Under the pieces are notes generated by a model, which was not told where the DNA came from, did not search any database, and saw only the letters and a list, made by a program, of their open reading frames with translations. Below are positions 24,513-32,677 of a stretch of 64,000 nucleotides of DNA, one piece after another. Origin of the DNA: Colimorpha_A sp900556615 (lineage in GTDB: Bacteria; Bacillota; Clostridia; Oscillospirales; CAG-272); assembly GCA_963598415.1 (NCBI GenBank), contig CAVBUH010000042.1, positions 85,769 to 149,768 of the forward strand, read 5' to 3'. How positions within the stretch are numbered: position 1 is the first letter of the stretch; every line of letters starts with the position of its first letter. The position numbers and the translations under genes are program-made.

Positions 24513-25890
24513 TATGCAGAATACAAAGACACCAATGAAAGAGCAGTCACCGGAAATCAGAAAGAACAATTGGCTTGAGGTTGCCTGCGGATATACACCT
24601 GAAGAAGCAATAAACGAGGCGCAGCGATGTCTTAATTGCAGAAACAAGCCCTGTGTGAGCGGTTGTCCTGTGCAGGTAAATATTCCTGACTTCATCTCTC
24701 ATGCAGCAAAAGGAGACTTTGAGGGAGCTTATGAAATAATCAAGGAAACCAATGCTTTGCCGGCAGTTTGCGGAAGAGTTTGTCCTCAGGAATCGCAATG
24801 CGAAAGCAAATGTGTTCGCGGTATAAAGGGAGAAAGTGTTGGAATTGGAAGACTCGAGCGTTTTTGTGCCGACTATTGCTCGGATAAACGTTCTGTTTTC
24901 GAAAAAGCACCTTCTAAGGGGAAAAAGGTTGCCATTGTCGGTTCCGGACCTTCCGGTCTTACCTGTGCTGCCGATCTTGCTAAAAGAGGGTATGAAGTAA
25001 CTGTTTTCGAAGCTCTTCATACAGCGGGCGGTGTACTTGTTTATGGCATTCCCGAATTCAGACTCCCGAAGTCCATTGTCAGTGACGAGGTCGGAGAACT
25101 TAAAAAGCTCGGAGTTAAAATAGAGACTGATGTCGTTGTCGGACGCACAGAAACGGTTGATGAGCTTTTTGAGAACGGATATGAGGCTGTATTTATCGGA
25201 AGCGGAGCCGGACTTCCGAGATTTATGGGAATACCCGGAGAAGACGGTAACGGCGTATATTCCGCTAATGAATTTTTAACACGAATTAATCTTATGAAGG
25301 CATACCGCGACGACTATGCTACGCCGATAAAGCATCATAAAAAAGTGGCGGTCGTAGGCGGAGGCAACGTGGCGATGGATGCTGCAAGGTGTGCGGCAAG
25401 ACTTGGCGCGGAGAAGGTATATATTGTTTACAGACGCGGAGAAAGCGAGCTTCCAGCTCGCCGCGAGGAAGTACATCATGCAAAAGAAGAGGGAATTGAG
25501 TTCCGGCTTCTTACCAATCCTACCGCAATCAATACCGATGAAAAGGGAAATGTTTCTTCCATAACCTGTATCAGAATGGAACTTGGGGAACCGGACGCTT
25601 CAGGACGCAGACGTCCTGTCGAAATTCCTGAATCTGAATTTGATATAGAGGTTGATGCTGTTATCATAGCGGTAGGTACCGCCCCCAATCCCCTTATTCG
25701 AATGACAACAAAGGGACTTGATACCAATCGTCACGGCTGTATAGTAACGGCAGAGGATGGCGTTACTACCACAAGAAATGGCGTATATGCCGGCGGAGAT
25801 GCTGTTACCGGGGCGGCTACCGTTATTTTAGCAATGGGTGCCGGACGGACGGCAGCTCAGAAAATCGATGAATTTCTTTCCGGGAAATAA
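24505..25890 (+). CDS. nfnB: NfnB / glutamate synthase small-subunit-like NADPH oxidoreductase
   Basis: A 461-residue flavoprotein. The N-terminal region binds iron-sulfur clusters (CLNCRNKPCVSGCPVQ; CGRVCPQESQCESKC). The FAD motif is VGSGPSGLTCAADLA with EALHTAGGVLVYGIPEFRLP, and the NADP motif is VGGGNVAMDAARCAARLG followed by YRRGESELPAR. GGDAVTGAATVILAMGAGR ends it. Many genomes label this gltA (glutamate synthase subunit beta), but no large glutamate synthase gene is near while nfnA is, so NfnB is the better call. Start ATG 24505 overlaps the nfnA stop; an upstream in-frame ATG at 24436 would lie deep in nfnA. Confidence 0.9.
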   Translation: MPNMQNTKTPMKEQSPEIRKNNWLEVACGYTPEEAINEAQRCLNCRNKPCVSGCPVQVNIPDFISHAAKGDFEGAYEIIKETNALPAVCGRVCPQESQCESKCVRGIKGESVGIGRLERFCADYCSDKRSVFEKAPSKGKKVAIVGSGPSGLTCAADLAKRGYEVTVFEALHTAGGVLVYGIPEFRLPKSIVSDEVGELKKLGVKIETDVVVGRTETVDELFENGYEAVFIGSGAGLPRFMGIPGEDGNGVYSANEFLTRINLMKAYRDDYATPIKHHKKVAVVGGGNVAMDAARCAARLGAEKVYIVYRRGESELPARREEVHHAKEEGIEFRLLTNPTAINTDEKGNVSSITCIRMELGEPDASGRRRPVEIPESEFDIEVDAVIIAVGTAPNPLIRMTTKGLDTNRHGCIVTAEDGVTTTRNGVYAGGDAVTGAATVILAMGAGRTAAQKIDEFLSGK

Positions 25891-25958
25891 TGCTAATCAG
25901 GTATTTTCATTATATTGAGTAAGATATTTCTTGTTGAATCTGAAAGGACTTTTATCTA

Positions 25959-26915
25959 TTGAAAATCACGGTAATCGGTTGCGGAAGATGGGGCTCGTTT
26001 ATTGCCTATTATCTTGATACGCTCGGGCACAGTGTGACTTTATACGGAAGGGAAGGCTCTGAACATCTGAGGGCCTTCCTTGAGACGCGCACAAACGGTC
26101 TGCTTACTCTCGGGGAAAAAATTCATATAACATCAGATATTGCACTCGCGGTTCAATCGGATATCATTGTTATTTCCATTGATTCGCAAGGCTTGCGTTC
26201 TCTGTGCCTTCAGCTTGCCGAACTCAGACTTGAGAAAAAATTTATAGTTCTTTGCATGAAAGGTCTTGAAATTGGCACAGGGTGTCGTTTGTCTGAGATA
26301 GTCAAACAGACCTTATCCTCCTCCAATAAAACAGCAGTGTGGATAGGCCCCGGACATGTTCAGGAATTTCTTCGCGGAATACCGAACTGCATGGTGATAG
26401 ACAGCGAAGATGAACAGACAAAATATATGCTTGTTAAAGAGTTTTCAAGTAAGGTAATCCGTTTTTATTACGGTACTGATCTGATTGGGAATGAAATCGG
26501 TGCCGCTGCAAAAAATGTAATCGGGATTGCAGCGGGAATGCTTGACGGTCTCTCTCTCGGTTCACTGAAGGGAGCTCTTATGTCCAGAGGTACGCGGGAG
26601 ATTTCAAGATTGATTAAAACAATGGGCGGCAATGAGCTTTCGGCATATGGACTTTGCCATCTTGGAGATTATGAAGCCACTGTTTTCTCCGAATTTTCGC
26701 ATAACCGCCAATATGGAGAATTTTTTGTAAAAAATCAGCCTTATTCAAAGCTTGCCGAGGGATATTATACGGTAAAAGCTATTACTTCTCTTGCAGAATC
26801 TCATAATGTTGAACTTCCAATCTGCGAAGCGGTATATAGTGTGTTATATGAAAAGGCTCCGCCTTCTGAAGCCCTCCAAGCTCTTTTTATGCGAAGCCTG
26901 AAACTTGAATTTTAA
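25959..26915 (+). CDS. gpsA: NAD(P)-dependent glycerol-3-phosphate dehydrogenase
   Basis: A 318-residue cytosolic enzyme reducing dihydroxyacetone phosphate to sn-glycerol 3-phosphate for phospholipid synthesis. Rossmann motif IGCGRWGSFIA is at the N-terminus, the WIGPGHVQE loop is midway, and the catalytic Lys is in IGAAAKNVIGIAAGMLDGL (about 190). LGDYEATVFSEFSHNRQYGE is the family's GDLxxTxxSxxSRNRxxG region, here somewhat diverged. The start is a TTG with GAAAGGA upstream. The length is slightly below the usual 330-340 residues. Confidence 0.9.
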   Translation: MKITVIGCGRWGSFIAYYLDTLGHSVTLYGREGSEHLRAFLETRTNGLLTLGEKIHITSDIALAVQSDIIVISIDSQGLRSLCLQLAELRLEKKFIVLCMKGLEIGTGCRLSEIVKQTLSSSNKTAVWIGPGHVQEFLRGIPNCMVIDSEDEQTKYMLVKEFSSKVIRFYYGTDLIGNEIGAAAKNVIGIAAGMLDGLSLGSLKGALMSRGTREISRLIKTMGGNELSAYGLCHLGDYEATVFSEFSHNRQYGEFFVKNQPYSKLAEGYYTVKAITSLAESHNVELPICEAVYSVLYEKAPPSEALQALFMRSLKLEF

Positions 26916-26930
26916 TTTTCGGTGTCGGTT

Positions 26931-27980
26931 ATGAATGCTTTATTTTACGATATTTTAATTTCCCATGCTGCTATGTATCCGGATATGCAGCCGCAAGACT
27001 TTTGCAAACTTGCTTTTCAGAATGAATTCGGATGCGGTCATCTCATAAAGGAAAAAGACGCCGCATATTCTTATTTGCTTGAAGAGCTTGAAAACACCAG
27101 ACAGAACGATAATATCCCTGTATCTGTTAATATAGGAGGCGGATGGGCGCGCCTTAATCTTTCCGCAGTAAAAAATGTTCTTCCGCCTGAGATCATCTTC
27201 CGTATCTTCGAAATGAGTTGTATCCCATCGGGAAATATAGATAGCTTCAAAAACAAGTTGTCATTGATTGTAAAGGCAGCAAGGATGGGAATAATAAATT
27301 TCGATGCGGACGCTCTGGAAGCTTATTTTTCTTCTTTTGATATCGGATCGTTGCCTGCACATTCAGGTATCTATAAAGAAAAATATGGAGCGTCATATCG
27401 TGTAATCCGTTCAGAACTTATACCGCTGATTCCAATCTGTACCGCGATAAACAAATCAATTTCTGACAACAGGAAAATCTGTATGGCAATTGACGGCAGA
27501 GCAGCATCCGGGAAAACAACAATGGCAAAATATCTTTCGCAGATTTTCGAAGCTGATGTTATTCATATGGATGATTTTTTTCTTCCAAAAGAAAGAAAAA
27601 CTCCCGAACGGCTCCGAATTCCGGGAGGAAATATCGATAGTGAGAGATTTTTCTCGGAAGTATATGAGCATCTTCATGACGACTGCATAGTATATAATGT
27701 CTTTGACTGTGGTTTACAGAAGCTTTCCCAAAGAATATCGCTTAAGCGTAAAAGTCTTTTGATTGTTGAAGGAGTATATTCTCTTCTTCCGATTTTTCGT
27801 GATAAATACGATATAAAAATATTTGCTGATACGAATTCTCTTTCACAAAAAGAGCGTATTTTGAGAAAAGGCGGTACAACGCTTTATGAACGGTATGTTT
27901 CAGAATGGCTCCCGCTTGAAGAAATTTATTTTCGGGTTCTCAATCCGAGCAGTATCTGTGATATAAAGCTTTGTACCTGA
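26931..27980 (+). CDS. Unknown N-terminal domain fused to a uridine-kinase-like P-loop domain
   Basis: A 349-residue protein. The first ~165 residues form a helical domain I cannot name (FGCGHLIKEKDAAYSYLLEEL; IGGGWARLNLS). The C-terminal part is a nucleoside-kinase-like P-loop domain: Walker A DGRAASGKTTMAK near residue 188, VIHMDDFFLP (the DD of uridine kinases), RIPGGNIDSERF and EGVYSLLP. A phosphotransfer on a small metabolite is likely, the substrate unknown. ATG 26931 is preferred over GTG 26922, though neither has a strong ribosome binding site. It follows gpsA by 15 bp. Confidence 0.75.
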   Translation: MNALFYDILISHAAMYPDMQPQDFCKLAFQNEFGCGHLIKEKDAAYSYLLEELENTRQNDNIPVSVNIGGGWARLNLSAVKNVLPPEIIFRIFEMSCIPSGNIDSFKNKLSLIVKAARMGIINFDADALEAYFSSFDIGSLPAHSGIYKEKYGASYRVIRSELIPLIPICTAINKSISDNRKICMAIDGRAASGKTTMAKYLSQIFEADVIHMDDFFLPKERKTPERLRIPGGNIDSERFFSEVYEHLHDDCIVYNVFDCGLQKLSQRISLKRKSLLIVEGVYSLLPIFRDKYDIKIFADTNSLSQKERILRKGGTTLYERYVSEWLPLEEIYFRVLNPSSICDIKLCT

Positions 27981-28051
27981 CGAAAAAAGAGGCTAAATTT
28001 CACTTTCCTTAACTTCATTTTATACTTTTTTTAATTTAGAAAGGATTGATT

Positions 28052-28777
28052 ATGGATACCATAAAGATAGCAGATAAAAATCATTGCCGTATGATCGCTC
28101 ACAGAGGTCTCAGTTATATTGAATGTGAAAATTCTATGCCGTCATTTGTTGCCGCTGCTAATCGCTCGTATTTCGGAATAGAAACGGATGTACATGTTAC
28201 TTCCGACGGTAAATATGTAATTATCCATGATGATTCTACCGGACGTGTTGCGGCAGGCAAAGATCTCTCTGTTGAGGGAAATACCTTTGATACCCTCAGA
28301 AATGTTTTTCTCTCCGATAAAAACGGACTTACGGGAAGAACTGATCTGCGTATTCCTTCGCTCTCAGAATATATAACGGTATGTCATAGATATGAAAAGA
28401 CAGGGGTGTTAGAGCTTAAGAATCGCATGTCTCCGGAAAATATTTCTGAAATTGTACGGATTATTTCAGAGGCTGCTTATCTTGAAAACATAATTTTTAT
28501 TTCTTTTGATCTTGACAATATGATAGAGCTGCGCAGATTACTTCCGGAGCAAAAACTTCAATGGCTGACGGGAGCTTATAATTCCAATATTCATGATAAA
28601 CTGAAAAAACACAGGCTTGATTTCGATGTATACTATAAGGTTTTGAATAAAGAAATCGTTGAATCGCTTCATAATGACGGGATAGAAGTAAATTGCTGGA
28701 CTTGTGATGATTTGGAAGCGGCGATGCAACTTATTCACATGGGGGTAGATTATATTACAACCAATATGCTTGAATAA
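28052..28777 (+). CDS. Glycerophosphodiester phosphodiesterase
   Basis: A 241-residue cytosolic enzyme (no signal peptide) that hydrolyses glycerophosphodiesters to glycerol 3-phosphate and an alcohol. The GDPD pattern is complete: IAHRG with ECENSMPSF, the metal-binding ETDVHVTSDGKYVIIHDDS, and the late ELKNR and ITTNM. ATG 28052 follows AAAGGA; a TTG at 28046 is less likely. Its product joins the glycerol-3-phosphate pool made by gpsA two genes upstream. Confidence 0.9.
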   Translation: MDTIKIADKNHCRMIAHRGLSYIECENSMPSFVAAANRSYFGIETDVHVTSDGKYVIIHDDSTGRVAAGKDLSVEGNTFDTLRNVFLSDKNGLTGRTDLRIPSLSEYITVCHRYEKTGVLELKNRMSPENISEIVRIISEAAYLENIIFISFDLDNMIELRRLLPEQKLQWLTGAYNSNIHDKLKKHRLDFDVYYKVLNKEIVESLHNDGIEVNCWTCDDLEAAMQLIHMGVDYITTNMLE

Positions 28778-28826
28778 AATTTATTCCTAAAATTATAATA
28801 CATCAGTCGAATTTAAAAATTAGTGG

Positions 28827-28855
28827 TTTACAAAATTCAATCTGTGTGCTATAAT
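28827..28855 (+). promoter_or_regulatory. Promoter of the mgtE leader
   Basis: TTTACA at 28827-28832, a 17-bp spacer and TATAAT at 28850-28855. It starts a leader of about 310 nt before mgtE. Confidence 0.8.
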
Positions 28856-28890
28856 ATATTATAGATATTATTAAAAAAGAGGTGAGCGGA

Positions 28891-28983
28891 ATGGACGCAG
28901 GAAGTAACAGCGGCAGTACAAAATCAGACGTTCGACGAAATATGTTCCATATTTACTCCGCTCGCACAATAGTTGTGTTTTGA
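28891..28983 (+). CDS. mgtE leader peptide (30 residues)
   Basis: A 30-codon frame between the mgtE promoter and its terminator, with GAGGTGAG at 28880-28887 placed for ATG 28891. The peptide begins MDAGSNSGSTKSD, has a basic pair (RR) in the middle and ends YSARTIVVF. It looks translated: ideal ribosome binding site, consensus promoter 36 bp upstream, and a terminator 14 nt after its TGA. The leader's own start region (GTGAGCGGA, 28882-28890) can pair with TCCGCTCGCAC inside the coding part, so its translation would change folding. Leader-peptide control of Mg2+ transporters is known (mgtL, corL); this peptide is not similar to those I know. Confidence 0.65.
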   Translation: MDAGSNSGSTKSDVRRNMFHIYSARTIVVF

Positions 28984-28996
28984 TGCATAAATTGAC

Positions 28997-29045
28997 GCGT
29001 GCGGATTAGCCCTTGCTTTCAGCAAGGGCTTCGGCGCGCTTTTTT
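28997..29045 (+). terminator. Intrinsic terminator/attenuator before mgtE
   Basis: Inner 10-bp perfect stem AGCCCTTGCT (29008-29017) with AGCAAGGGCT (29021-29030), loop TTC, extended by an outer stem GCGTGC/GCGCGC (28997-29002 with 29034-29039, one G-U), then a six-T run (29040-29045). It lies between the leader peptide and mgtE with no other promoter obvious before mgtE, so it should decide mgtE expression. Confidence 0.85.
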
Positions 29046-29080
29046 GTACCATGTATCGACTTATCTTCCTACTTAGAGAG

Positions 29081-29103
29081 AGCGATGACGATAAATCATC
29101 GCT
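29081..29103 (+). other. Hairpin between attenuator and mgtE
   Basis: AGCGATGA (29081-29088) pairs perfectly with TCATCGCT (29096-29103), loop CGATAAA. No T run follows, so not a terminator; possible RNA-stability or regulatory stem 71 bp before the mgtE start. Confidence 0.5.
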
Positions 29104-29174
29104 GTCTGATTCTTTTCTCGGCGAAAAATTTTACTTTTGCCGTGTATTATTATTAAAAGGCATGGAGGTCAAAC

Positions 29175-30545
29175 ATGGAAAATCAAAACACATTAGCTGT
29201 TGATGAGGCACTTGAACTTGCCGAATGCAAAAAGTATTTTGAACTCAGAAAATTGCTTCTTGAAGCAGAGCCGGCTGATATAGCTCAGCTTTTTGAGAAG
29301 TTTACTCCCGAACAGTCGTCTATTATTTTCAGAATCCTTCCAAAAGAGCTTGCGGCAGAAGTGTTTGTAGAGATGGATTCTGAGATGCAGGAGTTTCTTA
29401 TCAATTCCTTTACGGACAATGAGCTTAAGCTTATACTTGACGAGATGTATCTTGACGATACCGTCGATATTATTGAAGAAATGCCGGCGATTGTTGTTAC
29501 AAGAATACTTACCAATTCAACACCTGAAACACGAATTACAATCAATCAGCTTCTCGCTTATCCTAAGGATAGTGCTGGAAGCATAATGACAACCGAATTT
29601 ATATCACTCAATCCGGCAATGAAGGTTTCTGAAGCATTTTCTCATATCAGAAAGGTAGGAATCGACAGCGAAACGATATATACCTGTTATATTACCAAAA
29701 ATCGTAAGCTTATGGGTGTTGTCACTGTAAGAACATTGTTGCTCTCTGATCCCGATGCTCTGATATCGGATGTAATGACATCAAATGTAGTTTCTGTCAC
29801 TACAATTGACGATAAAGAAGAAGTTGCTGTGATTTTCAAAAAATACGATTATTTAGCCTTACCGGTTGTTGACAAAGAGACACGACTTGTCGGTATTATT
29901 ACAGTTGATGACGCAATTGACGTTATCAGCGCTGAGGATGAAGAAGATTTTACAAAAATGGCGGCTATTACTCCCTCGGATCGTCCGTATCTAAAAACTT
30001 CTCCATTTAAAATATGGAAGTCAAGAATTCCGTGGTTGCTTCTTCTTATGATTTCAGCAACTTTTACGGGAATTATAATTTCTTCTTTTGAAAATGCCCT
30101 TGCAGCACAGGTTTTGTTGACAGCATTTATTCCTATGCTTATGGATAGCGGAGGAAATGCTGGAAGCCAGGCCTCAGTAACGATTATCCGTGGAATTTCT
30201 CTTGGTGAGATTGATTTTACAGATATATTTAAAGTTGTCTGGAAGGAATTCCGCGTCTCAATTCTCTGCGGAATTTCACTTGCCGTTGCAACGTTTGCAA
30301 AAATTTTTCTTGTAGATAAATTAATTATGGGTAATGAAATTACGATTTCAATCGCATTAGTCGTGTGTATCACTCTTGCGCTTACCGTAATTTGCGCCAA
30401 AATTATCGGATGTATTATGCCTTTGCTGGCCAAAAAGCTTGGCTTTGATCCGGCGGTTATGGCAAGTCCTTTTATTACCACGACCGTGGATGCGATTTCA
30501 TTGCTTATATACTTTATGATGGCGTCAGCACTCCTCGGATTATAA
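29175..30545 (+). CDS. mgtE: Magnesium transporter MgtE
   Basis: A 456-residue Mg2+ channel. The cytoplasmic N domain (about 1-130, with the EPADIAQLFEKFTPEQ repeat) is followed by two CBS domains (about 135-260; SAGSIMTTEFISL, DVMTSNVVSVT) that sense Mg2+, a plug helix and five transmembrane helices (about 283-456). The pore sequence LMDSGGNAGSQASVTIIRG is present. GGAGG precedes the ATG. It sits behind a leader peptide and terminator, so transcription into it is probably conditional. A terminator follows, making it a single-gene unit apart from the leader. Confidence 0.95.
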   Translation: MENQNTLAVDEALELAECKKYFELRKLLLEAEPADIAQLFEKFTPEQSSIIFRILPKELAAEVFVEMDSEMQEFLINSFTDNELKLILDEMYLDDTVDIIEEMPAIVVTRILTNSTPETRITINQLLAYPKDSAGSIMTTEFISLNPAMKVSEAFSHIRKVGIDSETIYTCYITKNRKLMGVVTVRTLLLSDPDALISDVMTSNVVSVTTIDDKEEVAVIFKKYDYLALPVVDKETRLVGIITVDDAIDVISAEDEEDFTKMAAITPSDRPYLKTSPFKIWKSRIPWLLLLMISATFTGIIISSFENALAAQVLLTAFIPMLMDSGGNAGSQASVTIIRGISLGEIDFTDIFKVVWKEFRVSILCGISLAVATFAKIFLVDKLIMGNEITISIALVVCITLALTVICAKIIGCIMPLLAKKLGFDPAVMASPFITTTVDAISLLIYFMMASALLGL

Positions 30546-30557
30546 TTTATCAAGATA

Positions 30558-30592
30558 AAAATCGGCCGAAAAGAAACTGCGGCTGATTTTTT
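30558..30592 (+). terminator. Terminator of mgtE
   Basis: 11-bp stem AAAATCGGCCG (30558-30568) with CGGCTGATTTT (30580-30590), one G-U, T tract to 30592. Confidence 0.85.
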
Positions 30593-30739
30593 ATATCTTT
30601 AAGCGCGGAAAATATATCCTACCTGAGAAAATGGTGCAAAAAGAAAGGGAGAAATCACAGAAGAAGCATATCAGAATTACATATTCCCGTAAATATCCTA
30701 TCTTCGCCTCAGTATAGCATAATTCATGAGGAATTTTAA

Positions 30740-30910
30740 GGCAATACGCCGGGTGCACGGCTAACGCCTATGCTGCGTACTTGCTTGCATTTTTTCCGTC
30801 ATACTTCATAAATTTCGTCGGCAGAGGAGTCGCTCTTGCTTCCTCAATATGTATTGTCTGACGAAAAATCCGGCGACGCAACTGCACAACAATCTTTGTG
30901 CGGTATTGCC
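30740..30910 (-). mobile_element. TTAA miniature element, family 1 copy B (inverted)
   Basis: 171 bp, left flank TTAA (30736-30739), right flank TTAC (30911-30914), so one duplication base has changed. Read on the minus strand it begins GGCAATACCGCAC and matches copies A and C through most of its length, with several substitutions, making it the most diverged copy. Confidence 0.72.
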
Positions 30911-30991
30911 TTACGAAAAAAATAGTGGGAGATTTTTAAGGACAAGAAACTTTTTATGTAGAGAATATTTGTGTTGATACAATTGAAAGAA

Positions 30992-31163
30992 GGGGCAGTC
31001 GCACTAACTGGCGACTGCCCCACGAAGTCGGGTTTTGCGGATGAAATCCGCAATTTTGACCATTTAAATTCATAATAATCCAAAGAAAATACAGTCAAAA
31101 ACACCCGATTCGGCATTTTCCCGACCGGGGAAATGCCGGGCTTGTTGCTTAACGCAACAGCCC
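30992..31163. repeat. Cluster of strong hairpins, possible structured RNA or repeat
   Basis: Four hairpins in 172 bp: 11-bp perfect stem GGGGCAGTCGC/GCGACTGCCCC (30992-31021); GCGGAT/ATCCGC (31037-31051); 11-bp stem 31112-31122/31127-31137; and a 10-bp bulged stem GGGC-TGTTGC/GCAACA-GCCC (31138-31163). TCGGGT near 31028 can pair with ACCCGA near 31103 to enclose the second hairpin. It lies between convergent genes. It could be a dispersed structured repeat, a double terminator or a small RNA; strand unknown. Confidence 0.5.
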
Positions 31164-31210
31164 GTTGATGAAAAAAGCGTACTAAATTTTCCCAATTTCC
31201 TGTAGTCGTT

Positions 31211-31306
31211 TTAAGAGTAATCTGTATTGTTCTTTTCAAGAGCTTGCGAGCCGCCGGTTAAACCGGTAGCTTTGACTTTTTGCGACATTGTACTGCTTGC
31301 AGTCAT
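31211..31306 (-). pseudogene. In-frame 31-codon tail after the SDR stop
   Basis: After the SDR stop codon the same frame continues to ATG at 31306 and ends at TAA 31211. It contains ATGLTGGSQAL, which resembles the SDR C-terminus just upstream (IPVTGGQEML). It may be the remnant of a partial duplication of the SDR end; translation is not supported by a ribosome binding site. Confidence 0.25.
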
Positions 31307-31312
31307 AATATC

Positions 31313-32530
31313 TTATTTGAGCATTTCCTGACCGCCGGTTACGGGGATGGCTTGACCGGTTTCATAATCCTGTTCGCAAATATAGAAAATTGCTCGGGCA
31401 ACATCTATTGTGCGGCATCCTCTTCCAAGAGGAACCTTGCTCTCATAGAATTTAAGAACGTCAGTGGTCGTTTTAGCTCCGGGCACCTTACCGGCTTTCA
31501 GATACTGTACAAGCAAACCTTTTTCCGGATCTGTCCAAAGAGGTCCTTCAAGAAAGTTGCCGGGGCAAACGGCATTAACCTTGATATTATAGGGAGCAAG
31601 CTCCATAGCGAAGCTTTGAGTAAGACCGATACCACCAAACTTACTTCCTGCATACGCAAAATTCTTATTGCTTCCCGAAAGACCTGACTTGGAGTTGATC
31701 TCGATTATATCGAACATTTTATCGGGAGCCGCTTTGTGCTGTATTTTCATTACGGCCGAAGCATATTTTACGCAGAGGAAATACGCCGTATAGTTTACTG
31801 CGGTAACAAGTTCAAAGTTTGATTTTGTCATTTCCTCAAGACTTCCGGCACGGACAATTCCTGCATTATTTACAAAAATATCGAGTCCCCCGTAATTAAG
31901 AACTGTTTCACGAATCATTTCCTCTACCGAAGCCTCGTCAGAAACATTTGCTTTTACCGCAATTGAATTTGGAAATTCTGAAGCGGTAGCTTTCGCGCCG
32001 TCATAATTCATATCTGCAATAACAACATAAGCACCTTCGTTGCTTAATGCTTCAGCAATTCCTTTACCGAATCCCTGTGCTCCTCCGGTGACAATCGCAA
32101 CCTTTCCGGAAAGACGTCCTTGTTTAGTTTCAAAGCTCGGTGCCTCAGAGAATGCCGTGATTTGTCCTTCGTCGGAAGCTACTGCTTCGCAGTAAACTTT
32201 TCCGACATAATCCGCTTCGGAAGGGGATTGTCCACAAGTGAAAATACCGGCATCGGGAGCATAAATTACCGATGGAATACCATTTTCATTTTTAAAGGTG
32301 TTATATAAGGCAATCATTTCGTCATCGGTGATATTTTCTTTGAGAACAAGGGTATTTTTACCGAGAACGTTCTCGTATTCCGATGAAGGACGCGGAATAT
32401 TCATTCCTGCTGTCAGTGATTTTTCACATCGAAGAAGCTTTACAGTAGTTTTACCGTCGTTGAGCAAGAGCATACGTAAAACAGGCGCAATCTGAGCGGC
32501 ACGGCTAAGTCTTTCAATTGTAAATTCCAT
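31313..32530 (-). CDS. Short-chain dehydrogenase with N-terminal extension (sorbitol-6-phosphate dehydrogenase-like)
   Basis: A 405-residue protein. Residues 1-140 form an extra domain of unknown role (SDDEMIALYNTF-type region with several acidic stretches); the SDR domain follows: cofactor motif TGGAQGFGKGIAEAL (about 148), NNAG, Ser in IEINSKSGLSG and the catalytic YAGSK. The VTGGQEML end is typical. It resembles the large sugar-phosphate SDRs that accompany sorbose/sorbitol phosphate reductases. It is second in the minus-strand operon, 147 bp after the zinc dehydrogenase. Start ATG 32530 has AAAGGAT upstream. It would oxidise or reduce a phosphorylated polyol using NAD(P); substrate inferred only from the neighbour. 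Confidence 0.82.
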   Translation of the reverse strand: MEFTIERLSRAAQIAPVLRMLLLNDGKTTVKLLRCEKSLTAGMNIPRPSSEYENVLGKNTLVLKENITDDEMIALYNTFKNENGIPSVIYAPDAGIFTCGQSPSEADYVGKVYCEAVASDEGQITAFSEAPSFETKQGRLSGKVAIVTGGAQGFGKGIAEALSNEGAYVVIADMNYDGAKATASEFPNSIAVKANVSDEASVEEMIRETVLNYGGLDIFVNNAGIVRAGSLEEMTKSNFELVTAVNYTAYFLCVKYASAVMKIQHKAAPDKMFDIIEINSKSGLSGSNKNFAYAGSKFGGIGLTQSFAMELAPYNIKVNAVCPGNFLEGPLWTDPEKGLLVQYLKAGKVPGAKTTTDVLKFYESKVPLGRGCRTIDVARAIFYICEQDYETGQAIPVTGGQEMLK

Positions 32531-32677
32531 ATTAAGTAAATCCTTTCGCTATTTTGTAATTCGAGAAAATAGCAGAATATGCATTTTCAGTATATCAAAG
32601 CAGGCAGCCTATAAGACAGCAATTGCGGTCTTATAGGTCCACGAACTCCGTAATTCTCCATACATAATCCGGAGGAA

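Larger units (their letters stand above)
30593..31312. other. 720-bp convergent intergenic region
   Basis: Between mgtE (+) and the SDR gene (-). It holds miniature element copy B (30740-30910), a cluster of four hairpins (30992-31163) and an in-frame tail after the SDR stop (31211-31306). Otherwise no gene. Confidence 0.6.

Noticed and set aside
24505..25890. Glutamate synthase small subunit (gltD)
   Set aside because: Domain order fits, but the adjacent nfnA and absence of a large subunit favour NfnB.
28856..29160. M-box (Mg2+) riboswitch before mgtE
   Set aside because: Expected from known Firmicute mgtE control, but the conserved M-box core was not visible; a leader ORF and terminator fill the space.
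30844..31239. Minus-strand 131-codon frame
   Set aside because: It runs through the hairpin cluster and the end of a miniature element, with no ribosome binding site; likely repeat-derived.
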